NCBI RefSeq assembly: GCF_007858535.1
Contig: NZ_CP040174.1
Location: 2,232,001 to 2,296,000 of the forward strand
Length of the DNA stretch: 64,000 bases
Origin: Arthrobacter sp. UKPF54-2
Lineage (GTDB): Bacteria > Actinomycetota > Actinomycetes > Actinomycetales > Micrococcaceae
Direction: 5' to 3'
Numbering within the stretch: position 1 is the stretch's first letter; every line of letters starts with the position of its first letter. Positions 18,259 through 26,265 of the stretch are shown here, one piece after another. The notes beneath the pieces were generated by a model. It had not been told where the DNA came from and did not search any database. It saw nothing but the letters and a program-made list of their open reading frames with translations. The translations under genes and the position numbers were made by a program.

Positions 18259-21200
18259 GCGTCGAGTCCAAGACCCCGGCCAAGACCCCGGCAGAGGCGC
18301 CGGACGCGCTGCCGGCACCGCTGCCTCAACCCCGGTTCAGCCCCGAGGAGCTCTCGGCGATGCTGGGGGAGAAGAACACTCCCACCGCCGAGCAGTCGCT
18401 GATCATCTCCTCGCCGCTGGCACCGCGGCTGGTCATCGCCGGGGCCGGTTCCGGCAAGACCGCCACCATGGCGGACCGGGTGGTGTGGCTGGTCGCCAAC
18501 GGCTGGGTCCGGCCGGAGGAGGTGCTGGGTGTGACCTTCACCCGCAAGGCGGCCGGTGAACTCGCCACCCGGATCCGGGCCAAGCTGGCCGCCTTGGCCC
18601 GGATTGCCGCGGCCGACCCGGAGCACAAGGTCTTCCCGGAAGGGCTGCTGAGCACCGACGCGCTCGAACCCAAGGTCTCGACCTACCATTCCTACGCCAG
18701 CGGCATCGTCTCGGACTACGGGCTGCGGCTCGGCGTCGAACGCGATGTGGTGCTGCTCGGCGGGGCCCAGTCCTTCCAGCTCGCGAGCGAGGTGGTGGAG
18801 GCGTTCGATGGCGACTACCAGCACTTCCGCTCCGCGAAGTCCACCCTGGTCAAAGCCGTTATCCAGCTTGCGGGGGAGTGTGCGGAACACCTGCAGGACC
18901 CCGCCCAGGTCCGCGGCTGGCTGCTGGAGAGGGTGGCCGAGTTCGAGGCGCTCCCGTACGTCGCCACGGCCAAGAAGAACCCCAGCCAGGCCGCGGGGGA
19001 GCTCAGCGCGCTGCTGCGCACCCGCGCCAGCGTCGCGGACATGGTGGGCCGCTACGCGGAGGCCAAAAGGGCCCGCGGCGCCCTGGACTTCGGCGACCTC
19101 GTGGCGCTCGCTGCCCGCGTGGCCAGCGAGATCCCGGTGGCGGCGCAGACCGAACGCCGGCGCTACAAAGTGGTACTGCTGGACGAATTCCAGGACACCT
19201 CGCACGCCCAGCTCGTGCTGTTCTCCCGGCTCTTCGGCGGCGGCCACGCCGTCACCGCGGTGGGCGACCCGAACCAGTCCATCTACGGCTTCCGCGGCGC
19301 ATCCGCGGGCCAGCTCTTCCACTTTGTCCGTGAGTTCCCGGTCCGGGTGGACCAGGCCGACGGCGGCGACGCCGGCGGCCCGCCGAAGTTCGCGGTCGCG
19401 CCGACGTCGTACCTGACCACCGCCTGGCGCAACGGCCGGAACATCCTCGACGCCGCCAACGTGATCTCCGCGCCGCTCAGCAAGGCGGCAGCCCACGCCG
19501 GCGCCGCCGGCGCCCGGGACAGCGCCGGATCCGTGGCGGTCCCGCCGCTGCAGCCCAGCCCGGCCGCGGTCCAGGGCCGCGTGGTGATGGGCCGCTTCGG
19601 CACGGACGAGGACGAGGCGGCGGCGATCGCCGCGGACGTGCTGAAGTTCCGCCGGACCGACTTCGACGCCGGGAAGGCGGAGAACCCCGAACCTCCGGCG
19701 ATGGCGGTGCTGTGCCGGCGCCGCGCCCAGATGGAGTGCGTCCGCCGCGAATTCGAGCTCCGCGGGATTCCCTACGAAATCGTGGGCCTCGGCGGCCTGC
19801 TGGACACCCCCGAAATCGTCGACCTCGTGGCCACCCTCCGGGTGCTGGCGGACCCGGGCCGCTCAGACTCCCTGATGCGGCTGCTCGCCGGCGCCCGCTG
19901 GCGGATCGGCCCCGCGGACCTGATGGCCTTCCGTGACTGGTCGAGCTTCCTGGCGAGGCGCCGCGGCCGCCCCGGGGGCGCGCATGACAGTGACGCCGAC
20001 ACCGACGTGGAGAGTGACACCGCCGGAACCGTCGTCGAAGGGGACCTCACCGACGCCGCGAGCCTCGTCGAGGCGCTGGACTGGCTGCCCCGGCCCGACT
20101 GGACGTCCGCGCACGGCCGCCGCCTGAGCCCCGAAGCCCACCACCGGCTGCAACGGCTCTCGGCCGAGCTCCGGCAGCTGCGCAGCTTTATGGGCGATGA
20201 CCTCAGCACCCTCCTCGGCGAGGTGGAGCGCGCCATGCTGCTGGACATCGAGGTCGCCGCCCGGCCCGGCATCAGTATCCACCAGGCCCGGCGCAACCTG
20301 GACGCCTTCCAGGACGCCGCGGCCGGGTTCCTGCACACCTCGCAGCGGGTGGATGTGCTGGCGTTCCTGGCCTGGCTGGAGGCGGCCGCCGCTGAGGAGA
20401 ACGGGCTTGACGCCGCCGCCCCCGAGGTCAACCACGAAGCCGTCCAGCTGCTGACCGTGCATGCCTCCAAGGGGCTGGAATGGGACGTGGTGTTCGTCCC
20501 GGGACTGAACGCCGGGGCTTTCCCAAGCAGCCGGGATTCCCGCTGGAGCAGCGGCTCGGCCGCGCTGCCGTGGCCGCTGCGCGGGGACCGCGCCGACCTT
20601 CCGCAGTGGGACCTGGAGCACCCGGACCAGAAAGGCTGGCTCGACGCGGAGAAGGACTTCAAGGCCGCGGTCCAGGTCCACGGCGAGGCCGAGGAACGGC
20701 GGCTGGCCTATGTGGCGTACACCCGCGCTAAGCATGTGCTCTGGGTCTCCAGCGCGGCCTGGGTCGGTTCCCGGGCGGGCCTGGCGGAGATGTCGCCGTT
20801 CCTGGCCGAACTCGAGGCAGTGACCGGGGCCGGTGCGGCGGAGATCCACCCGCTCTCCGTCACCGAGGATGCGCTCCCGGAGGAGAGCCCGCTGACGTCC
20901 GAGCTCGAGCTGGCCCTGTGGCCCTACGATCCGCTGGAGGGACCCGTCCACCCGCAGACCGGGGCGCGGCTGCGGCTGGTGCCGGGCCGCCGGGCCGCCA
21001 TGGAAGCCGCCGCCGCACGGGTGCTGGAGCGGCTGGAGCGGCCCGACGCCGGCGAACTGCCTGCACCGGCAGCGGCCGGGGCGCGGCAGCTCCGCGGTCC
21101 GGCCGGCGGCTGGGCGCAGGAGGCGGCCACGCTGCTGGACCGGCGCTCCCGGCGGACCGCCGGCCAGGACGTGCACCTGCCGGGCCACATTTCCGCCTCC

Positions 21201-21782
21201 ACCCTGGTGGACCTCGACGACGACGCGGCCTCCGTGGTGGCCAGGCTGCGGCGGCCCGTGCCGCGCGAACCAGGGATGTCGGCCCGCAAGGGCACCGCCT
21301 TCCACGCCTGGGTCGAGGAGTACTTCGGCACCTCCGGCATGCTGGACCTCGGGGAGGCGGCCGGTTCGGATGACCACATTGACGAGGCCTACGGCCTGGA
21401 CGCCATGGTGGAGACCTTCCGCCGGTCCGAGTGGGCCCACCGGGCGCCCGCGCACGTCGAAGTTCCGGTGGAGACCCGGATTGGTGAGGTGGTGGTCCGC
21501 GGGCGGATCGACGCGGTTTTCCGCGACGCCGACGGCGGCTGGGACCTGGTGGACTGGAAGACCGGACGCCGGCCCTCGGCCGGCCAACTGAAGACCAAGG
21601 CCGTGCAGTTGGCCGTCTACCGGCTGGCCTGGTCCCGCCTCAAAGGCGTCCCGCTCGAGGACGTCCGGGCAGCGTTCTACTACGTGGCCGACAACCAGGT
21701 GGTGCGTCCGCACGATCTGGGGTCGGCGGAACGGCTCGAAGAAATCGTCGCCGCGGCCCTGGGACGGACCGCCACACCCTGA
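18255..21782 (+). CDS. adnB: AdnB-like UvrD-family helicase/nuclease subunit
   Basis: Second subunit of the AdnAB-type resection complex, 1175 residues from ATG 18255 (overlapping the adnA stop, ATGA). Walker A GAGSGKT is at residues 63-69, motif Ia is VTFTRKAAGELATRI, motif II is LLDEFQDTSHAQ, motif III VGDPNQSIYGFRGA, motif V/VI include LTVHASKGLEWDVVF and RLAYVAYTRAK. The C-terminal RecB-like nuclease shows GRIDAVFRDADGGW, then LVDWKTGRRPS and an AVYRLAW segment. Unlike AdnA, all motor motifs are intact. It converges on the phosphotransferase gene with only 9 bp between stops. Confidence 0.92.
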   Translation: MSVESKTPAKTPAEAPDALPAPLPQPRFSPEELSAMLGEKNTPTAEQSLIISSPLAPRLVIAGAGSGKTATMADRVVWLVANGWVRPEEVLGVTFTRKAAGELATRIRAKLAALARIAAADPEHKVFPEGLLSTDALEPKVSTYHSYASGIVSDYGLRLGVERDVVLLGGAQSFQLASEVVEAFDGDYQHFRSAKSTLVKAVIQLAGECAEHLQDPAQVRGWLLERVAEFEALPYVATAKKNPSQAAGELSALLRTRASVADMVGRYAEAKRARGALDFGDLVALAARVASEIPVAAQTERRRYKVVLLDEFQDTSHAQLVLFSRLFGGGHAVTAVGDPNQSIYGFRGASAGQLFHFVREFPVRVDQADGGDAGGPPKFAVAPTSYLTTAWRNGRNILDAANVISAPLSKAAAHAGAAGARDSAGSVAVPPLQPSPAAVQGRVVMGRFGTDEDEAAAIAADVLKFRRTDFDAGKAENPEPPAMAVLCRRRAQMECVRREFELRGIPYEIVGLGGLLDTPEIVDLVATLRVLADPGRSDSLMRLLAGARWRIGPADLMAFRDWSSFLARRRGRPGGAHDSDADTDVESDTAGTVVEGDLTDAASLVEALDWLPRPDWTSAHGRRLSPEAHHRLQRLSAELRQLRSFMGDDLSTLLGEVERAMLLDIEVAARPGISIHQARRNLDAFQDAAAGFLHTSQRVDVLAFLAWLEAAAAEENGLDAAAPEVNHEAVQLLTVHASKGLEWDVVFVPGLNAGAFPSSRDSRWSSGSAALPWPLRGDRADLPQWDLEHPDQKGWLDAEKDFKAAVQVHGEAEERRLAYVAYTRAKHVLWVSSAAWVGSRAGLAEMSPFLAELEAVTGAGAAEIHPLSVTEDALPEESPLTSELELALWPYDPLEGPVHPQTGARLRLVPGRRAAMEAAAARVLERLERPDAGELPAPAAAGARQLRGPAGGWAQEAATLLDRRSRRTAGQDVHLPGHISASTLVDLDDDAASVVARLRRPVPREPGMSARKGTAFHAWVEEYFGTSGMLDLGEAAGSDDHIDEAYGLDAMVETFRRSEWAHRAPAHVEVPVETRIGEVVVRGRIDAVFRDADGGWDLVDWKTGRRPSAGQLKTKAVQLAVYRLAWSRLKGVPLEDVRAAFYYVADNQVVRPHDLGSAERLEEIVAAALGRTATP

Positions 21783-21791
21783 CGGTGTGCC

Positions 21792-22988
21792 TTAGTCCTG
21801 CTTTGCCGGAACCACCGTGAGGGCCGTCGTCGAGGTGTCATCCACCACGGCCGGGCCCCCGGCTGGCCTCTCGCCGGCTGGGCTCGCGCCGGCTGCGCTG
21901 TCTTCGGCTGTGCCGGGGTCCTCGTCAGGGGGGATCGGTGTGACGTGGACGGCCGCCACGGCATTCCCGGCGTTCAGCGGGTCCGGCCCGGGCGCCGCGC
22001 CGTCGGCCTCCGGAACGATGGGCTGTACCGTCACGGCGGGCTGGGGCAGCGGCTCCACGCTGATCGGCTGGCCACCGTGCTCGGCGACGTCCTCGGCCAG
22101 CACCGCCAGCATGGACTCCGCCTCGTCCGTCATCTCCTGGTTTCCGGCCGCGAGCCCCTTGACCAGGTACTGCGCGAGGGCGAACTCCGCGGACAGCGCG
22201 GCGCGGCGCAGCAGGTGGGCGTCGGGCGCCTCCCGGCGGCTGGCGGAGTAGTGCGAGATGACAGTGTCCACAAAGTCCTGGTCGTTGGACGCGACCAGCC
22301 AGGCCATGTCGTCGGCCGGGTCCCCGATGCGCAGGTCCGTCCAGCCGGTCACCGCGGTGACCCGGTCGCCGTCGACCAGGAGGTTGTCCTCATGGAGGTC
22401 GCCGTGCACCACGCTCGGGTTGAAGCGCCACAGCGAGACGTCCTCCAGCGCGTGCTCCCAGCGGCGCAGCAGCAGGGGCGGGATCTTGCCCGTCGTGGCG
22501 GCCTGGTCCAGTTCATTAAGCCGGCGCTGGCGGAACTCGTTCGGCGTGTAGCTGGGCAGATCGGCGTTGCTGACCAGCGAGTGCGGCAGGTCATGGATCG
22601 CCGCGAGGGCGGCACCGACTTCCTTGGCCAGCGCCGCGGAGCCGTCGCTGAGGTCTTCGACGGAACGGGTGGCCCCGGAAAGGTGGGAGTAGACGAACGT
22701 GCTGAGCTCGCCCTGCCGGACGGTGCCGGCCACCGTGGGCATCAGGAAAGGGAGTTCGGCTCGGATGCCGGGGGTGAAGGCACGCAGCACCAGGAACTCG
22801 GTTTCCAGGCGTGCACTCGCCTCGGCGTGCCGGGGTGAACGCACCCGCCAGCGTTTGCCCTCGGTGTCCAGGAGAAGGGCGGAGTCGAAGTCTGCCGGAT
22901 CGTCGGGCGCGGAGCTCACGGCAGTCGGGGTCAGGCCGGGGACTGCCGCAGTTGCTACCGCTGCCAGTTCGATTGGTTTTCTTCTCAC
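21792..22988 (-). CDS. Phosphotransferase (aminoglycoside/macrolide kinase-like fold), possibly catalytically altered
   Basis: Protein-kinase-like fold of the APH/MPH type, 398 residues from GTG 22988 (VRRKPIELAAVA); a GTG at 23033 would add 15 residues. The catalytic loop HGDLHEDNLL (residues 195-204) is intact. The next block reads VTGWTDLRIGDPADD, where the usual metal-binding Asp of the IDW motif is Gly, so activity is uncertain. The last ~90 residues are Ala/Pro/Gly/Glu-rich. The substrate is unknown; resistance should not be assumed. It is downstream of an ArsR-type gene and a 21-base homopolymer. Confidence 0.8.
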   Translation of the reverse strand: MRRKPIELAAVATAAVPGLTPTAVSSAPDDPADFDSALLLDTEGKRWRVRSPRHAEASARLETEFLVLRAFTPGIRAELPFLMPTVAGTVRQGELSTFVYSHLSGATRSVEDLSDGSAALAKEVGAALAAIHDLPHSLVSNADLPSYTPNEFRQRRLNELDQAATTGKIPPLLLRRWEHALEDVSLWRFNPSVVHGDLHEDNLLVDGDRVTAVTGWTDLRIGDPADDMAWLVASNDQDFVDTVISHYSASRREAPDAHLLRRAALSAEFALAQYLVKGLAAGNQEMTDEAESMLAVLAEDVAEHGGQPISVEPLPQPAVTVQPIVPEADGAAPGPDPLNAGNAVAAVHVTPIPPDEDPGTAEDSAAGASPAGERPAGGPAVVDDTSTTALTVVPAKQD

Positions 22989-23066
22989 GCTTCCACGGTA
23001 GATTGAGCCGCGCCCAAGACGGCGATGTATCACGGCGAGTCTGAAAGATCGGCCCGAATTCGCGGC

Positions 23067-23087
23067 GGGGGGGGGGGGGGGGGGGGG
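23067..23087. repeat. Homopolymer of 21 G (C on the coding strand)
   Basis: An uninterrupted run of 21 G lies in the 123-bp gap between the ArsR-type gene (ends 23112) and the phosphotransferase start (22988 or 23033), both on the - strand. No other homopolymer in the window comes close to this length. It could be a slippery contingency tract or an assembly artefact. Confidence 0.95.
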
Positions 23088-23111
23088 TCAGTGCCGCCGA
23101 GGGCCAAAGGC

Positions 23112-23648
23112 CTAGTCCGACGAGCGGTGGAGGACAAAGATGCCGCCGTAGGCGGGCTGCTCCGACCGCTGCCGGTCGCTGGCGGTGTATTCGCTCAGCA
23201 CGGCGTGGATGCGCGTGAGGAGGTCTTCGGCATCGCCCTCGGAGAGGTGCAGGACGAAGCGGGAGAGGCTGGCGAGTGCGTCCGGCCCCGCTTCCGTCAG
23301 CTCTTCCCGAAACGCGTCCACCGGTGCCAGCGGACCGTCCGGACCAGCCTCACCCAGTGCGGTGTCCAGATGCCAGGACCGCCCGGTGGAACGGTACGGC
23401 TTCTCCAGCGCGCCACTTTCTCCAGTGCGGACCGCGGCGGGTTCAAGGAAACCGGTGGCGAGCAGTTGCCGCACGTGATAGAGCATGGTCCCCGGATCCT
23501 GGCCCAGCCGGTCGGCGAGCTGCTTGTTGGTCAGCTCGTGCAACCCGCACAGGCGCAGGATCCGCAAGCGCAGCGGATGGGCCAGGGCCTTGATTTCCCG
23601 GGCGCTTGCAGCCGGCCTCTCTTCCTCCGCGCTTTTGTGCTCTTTCAT
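23112..23648 (-). CDS. ArsR-type winged-helix transcriptional regulator
   Basis: 178 residues with an N-terminal winged helix: EIKALAHPLRLRILRLCGLHELTNKQLADRLGQDPGTMLYHVRQLLATGFLEP. The pattern, split here into helix-turn-helix (NKQLADRLGQDPGTMLYHVR) and wing, matches ArsR/HTH_20 regulators often paired with MFS exporters. The C-terminal half has no metal-binding cysteines and may sense a small molecule. It is divergent from the MFS gene at 23724 across a 75-bp gap, so control of that transporter and of itself is the natural inference. Confidence 0.85.
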   Translation of the reverse strand: MKEHKSAEEERPAASAREIKALAHPLRLRILRLCGLHELTNKQLADRLGQDPGTMLYHVRQLLATGFLEPAAVRTGESGALEKPYRSTGRSWHLDTALGEAGPDGPLAPVDAFREELTEAGPDALASLSRFVLHLSEGDAEDLLTRIHAVLSEYTASDRQRSEQPAYGGIFVLHRSSD

Positions 23649-23658
23649 GGACCCATCC

Positions 23659-23672
23659 TACAAACCGATGTA
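23659..23672. promoter_or_regulatory. Possible operator between the ArsR-type and MFS genes
   Basis: The 14-base sequence TACAAACCGATGTA has TACA/TGTA arms around 6 bases, sits just upstream of the regulator's start and within the divergent promoter region. The arms are short, so this is a weak candidate. Confidence 0.25.
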
Positions 23673-23723
23673 CTGGACTCCAATCCCCTTGAATTTTCTC
23701 AATCGATGCGGAATGGTTCAGCT

Positions 23724-24974
23724 ATGACCGATCAAAGCGCGCTGTTGCTGGAACGGAAGCGTGCGCCCCTGGGCGCGTCCTACTGGAAGCTCTGGACCTC
23801 GTCCGGGTTGTCGAACCTCGCGGACGGGGTCTTCAAGATCGCCCTGCCGCTGCTGGCCATTCAGCTCACGCAGTCACCCACGCTGATTGCCGGGCTGAGC
23901 GTGGCGGCGACCCTTCCCTGGCTTGTCTTCGCTCTGACTGCCGGAGCGCTGGCCGACCGGCTGGACCGGCGCAGGCTTATGCTGTGGGCCAACCTCGGCC
24001 GGGGACTGCTGCCCGCCGCCCTGGTCGCCGCCCTCCTGCTGGATTTCGGCTCCATCTGGGCCCTGTATGTCGTCGCCTTGATGGTCGGGGTGGCCGAAAC
24101 GCTCTACGACACCTCCGCGCAGTCGATCATGCCCCAGGTGGTACACCGGGATCAGCTTTCGCGTGCCAACGGCCGCCTCTACGCCGTCGAGCTCACCGCC
24201 AATCAGTTTGTTGGCCCTCCGCTCGGCGGGCTGCTGGTGGCCGTGGGGGTTGTTGCGGGTCTTGCGGTGCCGGCGGCGCTGTGGCTTGCCGCCGTCGGTT
24301 GCCTGTTCCTGGTCCCCGGGACTTTCCGCATGGAGCGGGAACAAAAGACAACGTTGCGTTTCGATATCGGTGAGGGGCTGCGGTTCCTCTGGCACCAGAA
24401 GATCCTCCGCACGCTCGCGGTCATGACGGGAGTGTTCAACTTCGCATCCAGCGCCGCGTTTGCGGTCCTGGTGCTCTTTGCCGTGGGGCCGACGTCGGAA
24501 ATGAAACTGTCCGAGGCGGGGTTCGGCCTGCTGCTCACGGCGTCCGCCCTCGGCGCCTTCATTGGTTCCTTCAGCTCCGAATGGGCGGAGGCCAGGCTGG
24601 GCCGGTCGAAGTCCCTGATGCTCACGATCTTCGGGAGTGCGCTGGTCGTGGGTGCGCCCGCCCTGACCAGCAACCCTTACGTCCTTTGCCCCATTCTCTT
24701 TGTGGGCGGCATGCTGGTCATGCTGTGGAACATCATCACCGTCTCCCTGCGCCAGCGCATTGTTCCCAACCACCTGCTGGGCAGGGTCAACAGCGCGTAC
24801 CGCCTGCTCGCCTGGGGCACCATGCCGCTCGGTGCGGCAGCGGGTGGCCTGCTGGCCCAGTGGCTGGGGCTTCAGGTCATGTTCGGCATTATGGGGCTGC
24901 TTACCCTCGGGCTGCTCGCGATGATGCCCGTCCTCACCGACAAGGCTATTGCCGCCGCCGACGTCGAATCCTGA
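23724..24974 (+). CDS. MFS transporter
   Basis: Major facilitator superfamily membrane protein, 416 residues, with about 12 hydrophobic segments and the loop motif ALADRLDRRRLMLWANLGRG between segments 2 and 3. The DGVFKIALPLLAIQLTQSPTL beginning is typical of the EntS/DitE-like exporter branch (MFS_3). ATG 23724 (MTDQSALL) is chosen because GGAATGG lies upstream; ATG 23706 would add six residues. Substrate unknown; regulation by the divergent ArsR-type gene is likely. Its local GC is slightly lower than that of its neighbours and it interrupts a DNA-repair block, which hints at insertion. Confidence 0.87.
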   Translation: MTDQSALLLERKRAPLGASYWKLWTSSGLSNLADGVFKIALPLLAIQLTQSPTLIAGLSVAATLPWLVFALTAGALADRLDRRRLMLWANLGRGLLPAALVAALLLDFGSIWALYVVALMVGVAETLYDTSAQSIMPQVVHRDQLSRANGRLYAVELTANQFVGPPLGGLLVAVGVVAGLAVPAALWLAAVGCLFLVPGTFRMEREQKTTLRFDIGEGLRFLWHQKILRTLAVMTGVFNFASSAAFAVLVLFAVGPTSEMKLSEAGFGLLLTASALGAFIGSFSSEWAEARLGRSKSLMLTIFGSALVVGAPALTSNPYVLCPILFVGGMLVMLWNIITVSLRQRIVPNHLLGRVNSAYRLLAWGTMPLGAAAGGLLAQWLGLQVMFGIMGLLTLGLLAMMPVLTDKAIAAADVES

Positions 24975-25049
24975 GTTGGTTCAGAGATCGGGACGCCGGC
25001 CCGGCCCGGGGAAATGTCAATTGTCGGCGGGGGTCGGTACGGTGGGTAC

Positions 25050-26171
25050 ATGAGTCTTGCGGAGTCACCGGAGTCCGGTCCGGGCCAAAGAACCGGCCAA
25101 AGTACCGGCCAAACTGCCGGGCCAAATACGGAAAACATTGAGCGGGCCGCGGTGGCCCACGCCGCAATCGAGAGTCCGCCCGCCAACCGGCTGCGGGACA
25201 CCGTTCTTCCGGTGCGCCCCGCGCTGATCGACCGCGGCTCCGCAGCCAGGATGAAGCCGCACATGCTGGCGGAGCTGCTGGGCTCTAGCGGGGTGCAGGC
25301 CATGCTCCTCTCGCGGCGCCAGGCGCTGGTCAGCGGCGAAGGCCTCGTCTTCCTGGACGCTGCCGGCCTCGCCGCGCGGCTGCAGGGGACCGCCTACGCG
25401 CCGGAACAGGTGGTCTACCTTGGCTCGGCCCTTCCCGGGGCCTCCGCGGCCGCCGGAACCCAGTACGTGCTGTTCATCCTGCCGGAGCAGTTCGAGGTCC
25501 GCGCCGAGCCTTTCGAGCAGCACGTCGAGGGCATCCCGGCCGGGGCGCAGTGGGCCGGCTTCCGCGAGGTCGCGGCGCAGTTGGACCCCACCGACACCGC
25601 CTTGTTCATCGAGGCCAGCGCCATCGCCAACTGGCACGCCACCCACACCCACTGCCCGCGCTGCGGCGCCGCGACCGTGCCGGAGGCCGGGGGCTGGGTC
25701 CGGCGCTGCCCCGCGGACAATTCCGAGCACTACCCCCGCACGGACCCGGCCATCATCGTCACCGTCGTCGGACCGGACGACCGGGTGCTGCTCGGCGGCG
25801 GAGGCCCGCTGGATTCGCGGACCTACTCCACCCTGGCCGGCTTCGTCGAGCCCGGCGAGTCGCTCGAACAAGCCGTCATCCGCGAAATCGGCGAAGAAGT
25901 GGGGGTACGGGTCACCGCGTCGCAGTACCTCGGCTCCCAGTCCTGGCCGTTCCCGGCGTCGCTGATGCTCGGTTTCACCGCGACGACGGCGGACACCGAG
26001 GCAACGCCCGACGGCGTCGAGGTCACCCGGGCCCGCTGGTTCAGCCGTGCCGAACTGCAGGAAGCGGTGCTCAGCGGCGAAATCGTGATCTCCAGCAGGC
26101 TCTCGATCGCCCGCGCCCTGATCGAGCACTGGTACGGGGGCGTCATCCAGGACCGCGCGGACACCGCATGA
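25050..26171 (+). CDS. nudC: NAD+ diphosphatase / NADH pyrophosphatase (Nudix)
   Basis: Hydrolyses NAD(H) to NMN(H) and AMP; NudC also removes NAD caps from RNA in studied bacteria. 373 residues from ATG 25050 (a start at 25014 would add 12). The zinc-ribbon region reads THCPRCGAATV...RRCPAD, with three of the four usual cysteines. The Nudix box GFVEPGESLEQAVIREIGEE starts the EE-x-G-V core, and the NudC array motif SQSWPFPAS follows (SQPWPFPxS in the family). It lies upstream of uvrD2 on the same strand, an order also seen in mycobacteria. Confidence 0.93.
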   Translation: MSLAESPESGPGQRTGQSTGQTAGPNTENIERAAVAHAAIESPPANRLRDTVLPVRPALIDRGSAARMKPHMLAELLGSSGVQAMLLSRRQALVSGEGLVFLDAAGLAARLQGTAYAPEQVVYLGSALPGASAAAGTQYVLFILPEQFEVRAEPFEQHVEGIPAGAQWAGFREVAAQLDPTDTALFIEASAIANWHATHTHCPRCGAATVPEAGGWVRRCPADNSEHYPRTDPAIIVTVVGPDDRVLLGGGGPLDSRTYSTLAGFVEPGESLEQAVIREIGEEVGVRVTASQYLGSQSWPFPASLMLGFTATTADTEATPDGVEVTRARWFSRAELQEAVLSGEIVISSRLSIARALIEHWYGGVIQDRADTA

Positions 26172-26265
26172 GGTCCCCGTGAAACCCCGCCTCGGCACTG
26201 CCACGCCCGCCCGCTCCACCCTGCGGCGCCTCCGCCGCGCACCCTTCAACGACTAAGCAGCAGAC

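Noticed and set aside
21792..22988. Antibiotic-resistance (macrolide or aminoglycoside) kinase
   Set aside because: Only the general fold is recognisable and a metal-binding residue differs; nothing in the context points to resistance.
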